A stretch of DNA of 7,234 nt from Chloroflexota bacterium. Lineage in GTDB: Bacteria > Chloroflexota > Anaerolineae > UBA1429. Position 1 is the first letter of the stretch. Each line of letters opens with the position of its first letter. A model generated the notes under the pieces. It was not told the origin of the DNA and searched no databases. It saw only the letters and a list, made by a program, of their open reading frames with translations. Positions 1 through 5,270 of this stretch are shown here, one piece after another. Location of the stretch: positions 1 through 7,234 of the forward strand of contig JAAZBQ010000152.1 in the NCBI GenBank assembly GCA_012513725.1, in the 5' to 3' direction. The translations under genes and the position numbers were made by a program.

Positions 1-279
1 CAGCTATTCGTGGGGGCCGGCGTTGCGGGGGTGTACTGGGTGTCGACGCTGCCGGAGGCGCGGCGACGGGGCATCGGCACCGCCATGACCCTTGCGGCCC
101 TGCAGGACGCCCGCAGGATGCAGCTCGACGTCGCCGTGCTCCACGCCACGCCGGTGGGGGTCTCGATCTACCAGCGCATCGGCTTTCGCGAGTGCTGTCG
201 CATCGACCATTACGTCTGGCCCGGCCAGCGGCTGTACCTGGCAGCGGTCAAGGCGGCGGTCCTGCTCCACCTTCGCTAG
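1..279 (+). CDS. GNAT-family N-acetyltransferase, C-terminal fragment (5' end outside window)
   Basis: The reading frame is open from the first base and ends at TAG 277-279, giving 92 residues. The visible part matches the second half of a GNAT acetyltransferase, which moves the acetyl group of acetyl-CoA to an amine. The segment STLPEARRRGIGTAM contains the R-x-x-G-x-G/A acetyl-CoA pyrophosphate-binding loop (motif A) and the helix that follows. Further on, LHATPVGVSIYQRIGFRE is the usual motif B pattern, in which a strand leads into a helix ending in Y-x-R-x-GF. The true start lies upstream of the window; the GTG at position 10 is internal. The substrate cannot be inferred. The 3' end overlaps the convergent Nudix gene by 32 bp. 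The GNAT fold is clear, but nothing more specific is. Confidence 0.88.
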   Translation, partial: QLFVGAGVAGVYWVSTLPEARRRGIGTAMTLAALQDARRMQLDVAVLHATPVGVSIYQRIGFRECCRIDHYVWPGQRLYLAAVKAAVLLHLR

Positions 280-766
280 CGACGCCGGCCTCCATGGCCC
301 GCACCGCCACCGCCCGGCGGATGGTGTCCACCTGATCGGGCGGCAGTGGGGGCAGCGCCTCGGGGGAGAACCAGCCGCACGCGGCGACCTCCGCGCTCGG
401 CCGGAACGTCCCCCCGGCGGGGCGGCAGAGGTAGATGACGTCCAGCTGCGGCCGGTCGCCCACGGGCTGCACGGCCAGGGGGTAGAGCACCCGGGCGCGC
501 AGGCCGCTCTCCTCCTCGAGTTCGCGCCCCACGGCGGCCACGGGATCCTCGCGCCCGCGGAGCCAGCCGGCGGGCAAGCCCCACGCCCATTCCAGCCGGT
601 AGGTGTGCCGCAGCAGCAACACGTCTCCCGCGTCATTCAGCACCACGGCCGTGACGCCGACCAGGTACTTGGTATTGAGGATCCACAGCATCGCCCAGCG
701 CACCGCCCGCGGGAACGGCACCTTCTGCCACACCCATAACGCCGCTCGCTTGAGCCGGCGCCTCAC
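248..766 (-). CDS. Nudix hydrolase
   Basis: This 172-residue Nudix protein would hydrolyse a nucleoside diphosphate linked to another moiety (X), using Mg2+ or Mn2+. The Nudix box is perfect: G67-x5-E73-x7-R81-E82-L-x-E85-E86-x-G88-L89, where E82, E85 and E86 are the metal ligands. Before the box comes a VGVTAVVLNDAGDVLLLRH strand pair and WGLPAGW. The first 30 residues are basic and rich in Trp and Leu (RRRLKRAALWVWQK), probably an amphipathic helix. The frame extends up to a GTG at 787, but those extra codons are the purine-rich run itself. GTG 764-766 follows GGGGGAGG (771-778 on the plus strand) by 4 nt, so I start there. It is the last gene of the minus-strand unit, 30 nt after the kinase-like gene. 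The substrate is unknown; an 8-oxo-dGTP or ADP-ribose role is possible but not shown. Confidence 0.93.
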   Translation of the reverse strand: MRRRLKRAALWVWQKVPFPRAVRWAMLWILNTKYLVGVTAVVLNDAGDVLLLRHTYRLEWAWGLPAGWLRGREDPVAAVGRELEEESGLRARVLYPLAVQPVGDRPQLDVIYLCRPAGGTFRPSAEVAACGWFSPEALPPLPPDQVDTIRRAVAVRAMEAGVASEGGAGPPP

Positions 767-778
767 GTGGCCTCCCCC

Positions 779-794
779 GCCCCCCACCGGGGGC
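779..794. repeat. GC hairpin between the kinase-like gene and the Nudix gene
   Basis: The sequence GCCCCC-CACC-GGGGGC forms a 6-bp all-GC stem with a 4-nt loop. It lies in the 30-nt gap just after the stop of the kinase-like gene and before the Nudix Shine-Dalgarno. It has no T tract, so a real terminator is unlikely. It could be an RNA-processing or stability element, or a by-product of a G-rich ribosome-binding site. Confidence 0.3.
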
Positions 795-796
795 CG

Positions 797-1282
797 CTAG
801 AGCTTGTAGCCAATGGACCGCAAAAAGTCGTGGCGCCAGGCGATGCCCTCGGGCCCCTCGACCCCCTTGGGCGAGTAGCCGTCCACCACGCCGAGGATGC
901 CACGCCCCTGCTCGGTCTCGGCCAGGATCACCTGCACGGGGTTTGCCGTGGCGCAGTAGATGCGGCACACCTCCGGCACCATCTTGATGGCATTCAGCAC
1001 GTTCACCGGAAAGGCGCCCTCCCCCAAGAGGAGAACAAAGGCGTGCCCGGCAGCCAGGCGTTGGGCGTTCTCCACCGCCAGCGCCTCGAGCGCCTCATCG
1101 GTGCCGGTCGAGCGCACCAGGCAGGCCCCCGACGCCTCGTTGAAGGCCAGGCCAAAGCGGATGCCGGGCACGGCGCCCACCAGCGCCTCGTGCACGTCCT
1201 CGACGGTCTTGATGAAATGGCTCTGGCCCAGGATGAGATTGGCCGCCTCCGGCTTGTCGATCGTCTCCAGCCTCAGTTCCAC
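797..1282 (-). CDS. Adenosine-specific kinase family protein (DUF355 / PF04008)
   Basis: This 161-residue protein matches the small, highly conserved DUF355 family, annotated as adenosine-specific kinase and best known from archaea and some thermophilic bacteria. Hallmark stretches are all present: NLILGQSHFIKTVEDVHEAL near residue 16, PGIRFGLAFNEASG near 39, VLNAIKMVPEVCRIYCATAN near 95, and the C-terminal AETEQGRGILGVVDGYSPKG near 121, followed by FLRSIGYKL. Family length is about 160 residues, so the gene is full length. An in-frame GTG at 1288 overlaps the ribosome-binding site. GTG 1280-1282 follows GGGAGG (1288-1293) by 5 nt and gives MELRLE, the typical family N-terminus, so I start there. 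It sits 45 nt downstream of the M23 gene and 30 nt upstream of the Nudix gene, probably in one transcript. Adenosine binding is known from structural work on the family; the in vivo role is poorly defined. Confidence 0.93.
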   Translation of the reverse strand: MELRLETIDKPEAANLILGQSHFIKTVEDVHEALVGAVPGIRFGLAFNEASGACLVRSTGTDEALEALAVENAQRLAAGHAFVLLLGEGAFPVNVLNAIKMVPEVCRIYCATANPVQVILAETEQGRGILGVVDGYSPKGVEGPEGIAWRHDFLRSIGYKL

Positions 1283-1327
1283 ATACACCTCCCTCGCAAC
1301 ATGCCACTCGGGTCCGCCAGCGCTCGC

Positions 1328-2350
1328 CTATCTCCAGGGCACCGGCACCGTGAGCCAGTTCGTGCGCCCTGCCTCGACGGTAAAGGGCGTGGTGATGGTG
1401 TACCCCGAGCGCGTCGCCAAGAGGATCCAGCGGCCGGGGTCCAGGTCGCCAAAGCAAAAGTTCTCGCCCCAGTAGGGGTCCGCTTGCACCTCATGATCGG
1501 GGTAGGACGGGCGGGCCCGCACCGCCAGGTTCGGCCGATCGGCCCGGCGCACCTCGAGGTCCACCTCCGGGACGAGATCCCCGTGGGAGCCCACCACGAC
1601 CCCGGCCACGATCCCCTTTCCCGGATAGGGCTCCAGCCATAGCTCGGGGTTCGCCGTCGCGCGAAAGTCGTTCCGGCCCACGCGCACCTCCAGGTGCAGG
1701 TGGGGACCCAGCGCAACGCCCGTCTTCCCCACGTGGCCGATGATCTGCCCGGCCTCCACGGGATCGCCGCTAGCCACCGTCCGCTCCGAGAGGTGCCCGT
1801 ACAGGACGTAGACGGGCTGGTCATCGAGCCGGCGATCGAGCTCGAGGATGATCAGCTGCCCATAGTAGTTGAGGTGCGCCCCGAACACCTGCGCACTATC
1901 ATCCCCGCTATAGAGCACCCGCCCCGTCGCCGTCGCCAGCACCGGGGTGCCGTCGCCGTTCACAAACTCGACGCCGCGGTGCACGTGGAGGGTGCCGTCG
2001 CCCCGAGAGCCATAGGGGTACGAGTAGTCGACCCAGTCGTTGCCCGTCGGGCCGATGGGGCGAATCAGCCAATAGTGGTCCTCGCGAGGCGGCGGGGAGG
2101 GCGAGGGCCCGGGGGCTGGCGGACCGGCGGGCCCGCCCGTCTCGGCGTCCGCAGAAACGACGCCGACCGGCGTCGGATCGGCCACCGCCGTGGGGAGCGT
2201 GCCCTCGGGGGCGAACCCCAGTCGCGCGCGCACCGCCGGCGGCGTCCGGTCAAACGCTGCGGCGCCCAGCACGGCCACTAGGGCGAGTGCGACGAGCCCG
2301 AGAATCAGGTTCAGTGGCGAGCGGCGCGGCTGCTCATCGAGGTCGAGCAC
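1328..2350 (-). CDS. Membrane-anchored M23 (LytM/lysostaphin-type) metallopeptidase
   Basis: This 340-residue cell-wall peptidase is expected to cut peptide cross-bridges in peptidoglycan, or to act as a wall-hydrolase regulator. One transmembrane helix lies at about residues 13-33 after a short acidic/basic N-terminus, so the rest should be outside. Residues 50-90 form a Pro/Ala/Gly-rich linker. The M23 domain covers about 92-240: H124-RGV-E128 fills the usual HxxxD zinc site with Glu for Asp, followed by YGH186 and GPH217-L-H219. Residues 247-340 look like a small beta domain of carboxypeptidase-regulatory type (GVVVGSHG...VDLEVRR). GTG 2348-2350 follows GGAGG (2359-2363) by 8 nt. The ATG just upstream is in another frame and meets a stop after seven codons. 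It is the first gene of the minus-strand unit, with its own promoter. The family is clear; enzyme activity is not certain because of the E128 substitution. Confidence 0.93.
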   Translation of the reverse strand: MLDLDEQPRRSPLNLILGLVALALVAVLGAAAFDRTPPAVRARLGFAPEGTLPTAVADPTPVGVVSADAETGGPAGPPAPGPSPSPPPREDHYWLIRPIGPTGNDWVDYSYPYGSRGDGTLHVHRGVEFVNGDGTPVLATATGRVLYSGDDSAQVFGAHLNYYGQLIILELDRRLDDQPVYVLYGHLSERTVASGDPVEAGQIIGHVGKTGVALGPHLHLEVRVGRNDFRATANPELWLEPYPGKGIVAGVVVGSHGDLVPEVDLEVRRADRPNLAVRARPSYPDHEVQADPYWGENFCFGDLDPGRWILLATRSGYTITTPFTVEAGRTNWLTVPVPWR

Positions 2351-2363
2351 GATGCATTCCTCC

Positions 2364-2382
2364 GGTACAGCCGGATTGTACC
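2364..2382. promoter_or_regulatory. Inverted repeat over the M23 promoter -10 region (possible operator)
   Basis: GGTACA (2364-2369) and TGTACC (2377-2382) are perfect 6-bp inverted arms around a 7-nt spacer. They cover the -10 box and predicted start point of the M23 promoter, where a bound repressor would block RNA polymerase. No regulator gene lies nearby, and an arm of this size could arise by chance. Confidence 0.35.
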
Positions 2383-2402
2383 ATCGGGGACCTCTCCGTC
2401 AA
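2375..2402 (-). promoter_or_regulatory. Sigma70-type promoter of the M23-kinase-Nudix unit
   Basis: On the minus strand, TTGACG (2402-2397) is followed after 16 bp by TACAAT (2380-2375). Each hexamer matches the consensus at five of six positions. Transcription would start near 2368, giving a leader of about 18 nt that holds the GGAGG of the peptidase gene. This is the better of the two promoters in the divergent gap. Confidence 0.65.
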
Positions 2403-2452
2403 CTCGTCTCCGACGCCCCTTCGCCGGCGCAAGCGGAGGGGATGCCGCGCAT

Positions 2453-2481
2453 TTGGTCCCCTGGGGGGCCTCGCCTAGAAT
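2453..2481 (+). promoter_or_regulatory. Candidate promoter for trmD
   Basis: TAGAAT (2476-2481) matches the -10 consensus at five of six bases. Seventeen bp upstream is TTGGTC (2453-2458), only a three-of-six -35 match. Transcription would begin near 2488, leaving a leader of about 18 nt with AGGAGG at 2495-2500. The position is right, because the gene upstream is divergent and trmD needs its own promoter. The weak -35 box lowers confidence. Confidence 0.42.
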
Positions 2482-2493
2482 GAGAGGCTAGGC
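2473..2493. repeat. Inverted repeat in the trmD promoter/leader
   Basis: GCCTAG (2473-2478) and CTAGGC (2488-2493) are perfect 6-bp arms around a 9-nt spacer. They overlap the -10 box and end 2 nt before the Shine-Dalgarno. It could be an operator. Only part of it would be in the RNA if the predicted start near 2488 is right, so a leader hairpin is less likely. Confidence 0.3.
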
Positions 2494-2505
2494 CAGGAGG
2501 TGAGG

Positions 2506-3294
2506 ATGCGTTATGACGTCCTGACGCTCTTTCCCGACATGTTCGAGAGCGTCTTTGGCGAGAGCATCGTGCGGCGGGCCATCGAGGCCGGGCGCGTCGA
2601 GATCCACGTCCACAACATCCGCGACTATGCCACCGACAAGCACCACGTTACCGACGACCTCCCCTACGGGGGCGGCGGCGGCATGGTGATGAAGGCGGAG
2701 CCGATCGTCCTCGCCGTCGAGGACCTCCTCGGCGCCGACCTGGTGGCCCGCCAGAAGGACACGGGGCGCGTCGAGGTGCCCGTCGTCGTGCTGACCCCAG
2801 CCGGGCGGACGTTCGACCAGCGCATCGCCCACGAGTACGGGCGGCACGAGCGGATCGTACTGATCTGCGGGCGGTACGAGGGCATCGACGAGCGGGTGAG
2901 CGAGCTGGTGGCCACCGACCACCTCTCCATCGGCGATTATGTCCTGTCGGGCGGCGAGATCGCCGCGATGGCCGTCATCGAGGCGGTGACGCGCCTCCTG
3001 CCCGGCGTCTTGGGCGACATGCGCGCCATCGTGGACGACTCCCACGCCCAGGGAATCCTAGAGTACCCCCAGTACACCCGCCCCAGCGAGTACCGCGGCC
3101 AAGAGGTCCCCGAGGTGCTCCTCTCCGGCAACCACGCCCTGGTGGCGCGTTGGCGCCGCGAGCAGGCCCTGCGCAGGACCCTGGAGCGCCGCCCGGACCT
3201 CCTCGCGGACGCCGATCTCGGCGAGGCGGACCGCCGCTACCTCGCTCGCCTCTGTGACCGGGAGGACGAGGACCGCAATCCGCAGCGATCGTGA
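2506..3294 (+). CDS. trmD: tRNA (guanine37-N1)-methyltransferase TrmD
   Basis: TrmD transfers a methyl group from S-adenosylmethionine to N1 of G37 in tRNAs with G at position 36, preventing +1 frameshifts; it acts in the cytoplasm as a homodimer. The 262-residue product has the full family pattern. The N-terminus is MRYDVLTLFPDMF, and the glycine run PYGGGGGMVMKAEP is at 53-66. The SAM-binding trefoil knot is at about 95-160 (VLTPAG, ICGRYEGIDERV, LSIGDYVLSGGEIA). Catalytic Asp178 lies in DDSH before GILEYPQYTRP. The C-terminal domain (VPEVLLSGNHALVARWR) is complete. A GTG at 2500 is in frame, but AGGAGG (2495-2500) sits 5 nt before ATG 2506, and the resulting N-terminus fits the family. rplS follows as usual; rpsP and rimM, which often come before trmD, are missing here. 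Confidence 0.97.
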   Translation: MRYDVLTLFPDMFESVFGESIVRRAIEAGRVEIHVHNIRDYATDKHHVTDDLPYGGGGGMVMKAEPIVLAVEDLLGADLVARQKDTGRVEVPVVVLTPAGRTFDQRIAHEYGRHERIVLICGRYEGIDERVSELVATDHLSIGDYVLSGGEIAAMAVIEAVTRLLPGVLGDMRAIVDDSHAQGILEYPQYTRPSEYRGQEVPEVLLSGNHALVARWRREQALRRTLERRPDLLADADLGEADRRYLARLCDREDEDRNPQRS

Positions 3295-3295
3295 T

Positions 3296-3324
3296 TTGCC
3301 GGCCCCTGGTGCTTGTGTTATAAT
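3296..3324 (+). promoter_or_regulatory. Strong extended -10 promoter of rplS
   Basis: TTGCCG (3296-3301) and a perfect TATAAT (3319-3324) are 17 bp apart. TGT just before the -10 box makes it an extended -10 (TGn-TATAAT). It starts 2 bp after the trmD stop codon, so rplS and the genes after it can be transcribed without trmD. Transcription should begin near 3331. This is the best promoter in the window. Confidence 0.72.
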
Positions 3325-3362
3325 CGCCGTTCGTGAGTCCGAAAGAAAGGCGGGAACCGCAG

Positions 3363-3725
3363 ATGGACGATATCGTTGCCTCGCTCAAGCCCGAGGTGAA
3401 CGCGAACATACCCGACATCCGCTCCGGCGACACGGTGCGCGTGCACGCCCGGATCGTGGAGGGGGAGCGCGAGCGCACCCAGGTGTTTCAGGGAATCGTG
3501 CTGGGCATCGGGGGGCGTGGTGTGGGCAGGAGCTTTACTGTACGCCGCATCGCCGCCCACGGCATCGGTGTCGAGCGCACCTTTTTGATGTACTCCCCCC
3601 GCGTCGAGCGGGTGGAGATTCTGCGGCGGGCCAAGGTGCGCCGCAAGAACCTCTACTACCTGCGCAAGTACCGGGGCAAGGCCGCACGCCTCAAGGACGA
3701 CCGCTCCGCTTACGGCGCGCGCTAA
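3363..3725 (+). CDS. rplS: 50S ribosomal protein L19
   Basis: L19 is a large-subunit ribosomal protein near the 30S-50S interface. The 120-residue product from ATG 3363 has the full family pattern: a short N-terminal helix, IPDIRSGDTVRVHARIVEGERERTQVFQGIV (the L19 SH3-like barrel), RSFTVRRIAAHGIGVERTFLMYSP, and the basic tail AKVRRKNLYYLRKYRGKAARLKD. An in-frame GTG at 3333 would add ten residues (MSPKERREPQ). It lies about 2 nt from the predicted transcription start, so it could be used only as a nearly leaderless start. The ATG has a weak ribosome-binding site, AAAGG about 12 nt upstream, unlike its neighbours. I prefer the ATG because it gives the usual length of about 115-120. It has its own promoter right after trmD and is followed by rnhB. 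Confidence 0.95.
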   Translation: MDDIVASLKPEVNANIPDIRSGDTVRVHARIVEGERERTQVFQGIVLGIGGRGVGRSFTVRRIAAHGIGVERTFLMYSPRVERVEILRRAKVRRKNLYYLRKYRGKAARLKDDRSAYGAR

Positions 3726-3797
3726 CACCCCCACGGCGATGGTCGTGGCCCCAGGCGACGTCGCCGGACGGGTACACCCGTGAGGGAGGCGCGGACG
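3726..3797 (+). other. rplS-rnhB gap with two small dyads
   Basis: This 72-bp gap holds CCACG/CGTGG arms (3731-3735 and 3744-3748) and a perfect 12-bp palindrome GGCGACGTCGCC (3754-3765). No T-run follows either one, so neither looks like a strong intrinsic terminator, and read-through from rplS into rnhB is likely. The rnhB ribosome-binding site GAGGGAGG is at 3782-3789. Confidence 0.4.
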
Positions 3798-4439
3798 ATG
3801 CGTTGCCAACCGACGCTGGCCAAAGAGCAGGGGTTGTGGGCTCGCTCGTTCACGCGGGTTGCAGGGATCGATGAAGCCGGTCGCGGCGCATGGGCAGGGC
3901 CCGTCGTCGCGGCCGCTGTCGTTCTCCCCCACGACTGTCCCGAGATCGCCGGACTCTTGGCGCCGGTGCGCGACTCCAAGCTGCTGACCGCCCCCCGGCG
4001 AGAGGCGTGCTATGACCTCATCGCCGCCTACTCGCTGGCCTACGCGGTGGGCAGCGCCTCCTCCGAGGAGGTGGACGCCATCGGCATCGTGCCGGCCACC
4101 CGCCGGGCCATGCGTCGCGCCGTAGACGCCCTGGCCCTCCCCCCGGATTACCTGCTCATCGACGCCGTCCGCCTGGGCGAGATTCCCCTCCCCCAGGAAG
4201 CGCTGCCCAAGGCCGACATGCTGCACCTTTCCGTGGCCGCCGCATCGATCATCGCCAAAGTCTCCCGCGACCGCTGGATGGCCGACCTCGCCGGCCGGGC
4301 CGACGGCTACGGATTCGAGCGGCACAAGGGGTACGGTACCGCCGGCCATCAGGAGGCCCTCCGCAGACTGGGGCCCGCCTGCCACCATCGTCGCAGCTTT
4401 GCACCGATCCACGCCATGGTGTGCGGCGGCGATGGTTGA
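3798..4439 (+). CDS. rnhB: Ribonuclease HII
   Basis: RNase HII nicks 5' of single ribonucleotides in DNA and removes RNA from RNA-DNA hybrids, starting ribonucleotide excision repair. The 213-residue product carries the signature GID25-E26-AGRG, whose GRG element reads the ribonucleotide junction. D122 in LLIDAVRL and D140 in PKADMLHLSVAAASIIAKV complete the DEDD metal-binding set. DSKLL at 59-63 and the C-terminal KGYGTAGHQEAL, with the conserved Tyr179, are also present. Length matches the usual 200-220. GTG 3780 is in frame, but ATG 3798 follows GAGGGAGG by 8 nt and is preferred. The last 8 nt overlap the start of the exonuclease-WYL gene, so the two are probably translationally coupled. 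rnhB downstream of rplS is a common bacterial arrangement. Confidence 0.97.
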   Translation: MRCQPTLAKEQGLWARSFTRVAGIDEAGRGAWAGPVVAAAVVLPHDCPEIAGLLAPVRDSKLLTAPRREACYDLIAAYSLAYAVGSASSEEVDAIGIVPATRRAMRRAVDALALPPDYLLIDAVRLGEIPLPQEALPKADMLHLSVAAASIIAKVSRDRWMADLAGRADGYGFERHKGYGTAGHQEALRRLGPACHHRRSFAPIHAMVCGGDG

Positions 4440-5265
4440 CCTCGAAGCGCTCATCGACAGCGTGCCCATCGCCGTCCTGGACGTGGAGACCACCGGCCTG
4501 GATCCTCGCCGGGGCGACCGCGTGTGCGAGATCGCCATCCTCCGCTCGGTGAACCGCCAGCCGGTGGATGCGTACCTGCACCTGATTCACCCCCAGCGCC
4601 GCATGAAGTCCGGCGCCTATGCCGTGCACGGCATCTCGGACGACATGCTCCGTGACCAGCCCACGTTTCCCGAGGTAGCGCACGAGGTGCTGGAGGTGAT
4701 CGCCGACGCCGTCCTCGTGGGCCACAACCTGGCCTTTGACCTGGGCTTCCTAGAGGCCGAACTGGGACGCGCGCGCCTGGCGCTGCCCCCCGTTGTCGGG
4801 CTCGACACCCTGCGCCTGGCCCGGCGCGTGTACAGGCGCCGCCGCTACGGCCTGGGGGCCCTGACGGCATCGCTGGGGCTCACCATCGGCGGGCGCGCCC
4901 ACCGGGCCATGGCCGACGTGCTCTTGACCCGCATGCTGTTCGAGCGCATCCTGGACGACGTGCAGCGCGAGAGCCCCTGCACGGTGCGCCACCTGCACGC
5001 CATGCAGGGGGGGCGCATCCACCAGCGCCGGCCCTGCACGCTGCCGGTGCCGCCCGTGGTGCGCGAGGCGCTGGACGGCCGGCGCGCCCTCCGGCTGCGC
5101 TATCGGGCGGCGGATGGCAGCGAATCCGAGCGCACCGTCACGCCGCTGGCGCTGGAAGAGTCGTCCGGGGTGGCGCTGCTCATCGCCATCTGCCACCTCC
5201 GCAGCGAGCGACGGACGTTCCGGATGGACCGCATCATCGCCATGGAGTTGGCACCCGAGGGGTGA
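4432..5265 (+). CDS. DEDDh 3'-5' exonuclease fused to a C-terminal WYL-like domain
   Basis: This 277-residue protein has two parts. Residues 12-180 are a DnaQ/epsilon-type exonuclease with all catalytic residues: motif I VLD17-V-E19-TTGLDP, motif II HNLAFD103, and motif III H157-RAMA-D162. It should degrade DNA or RNA 3' to 5' with two metal ions. Residues 207-275 resemble a WYL domain, the ligand- or nucleic-acid-sensing module of many transcription factors and defence regulators: REALDGRRALRLRYRAADGSESERTVTPLAL, then ICHLRSERRTFRMDRI. The signature Trp-Tyr-Leu is replaced by Ala248-Leu249-Leu250, while HLR and the RTFRxDRI end are kept. No polymerase part is present. ATG 4432 is used because upstream in-frame starts are TTG codons deep in rnhB. 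It overlaps rnhB by 8 nt and lies 5 nt before the glycosylase gene. The exonuclease is clear; the WYL assignment rests on sequence pattern. The substrate is unknown. Confidence 0.88.
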   Translation: MVDLEALIDSVPIAVLDVETTGLDPRRGDRVCEIAILRSVNRQPVDAYLHLIHPQRRMKSGAYAVHGISDDMLRDQPTFPEVAHEVLEVIADAVLVGHNLAFDLGFLEAELGRARLALPPVVGLDTLRLARRVYRRRRYGLGALTASLGLTIGGRAHRAMADVLLTRMLFERILDDVQRESPCTVRHLHAMQGGRIHQRRPCTLPVPPVVREALDGRRALRLRYRAADGSESERTVTPLALEESSGVALLIAICHLRSERRTFRMDRIIAMELAPEG

Positions 5266-5270
5266 CGCCG

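Noticed and set aside
767..787. N-terminal extension of the Nudix protein from GTG 787
   Set aside because: The added codons are a run of glycine codons made by the purine-rich ribosome-binding site of the GTG at 766, so the extension is not likely to be translated.
767..1642. 291-codon plus-strand open frame opposite the kinase-like gene and the M23 3' end
   Set aside because: It is antisense to two genes with strong family signatures. Its translation has no domain features and looks like GC-driven shadow coding.
1273..1824. Minus-strand 183-codon frame inside the M23 gene and its downstream gap
   Set aside because: It overlaps the M23 coding region on the same strand in another frame and has a Trp/Arg/Ser/Thr-rich composition typical of an out-of-frame reading.
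3318..4538. 406-codon minus-strand open frame opposite rplS, rnhB and the exonuclease start
   Set aside because: Its translation is low-complexity, rich in Gly, His and Ala, and has no recognisable domain. It is antisense to well-supported genes and reflects high GC content at third codon positions.
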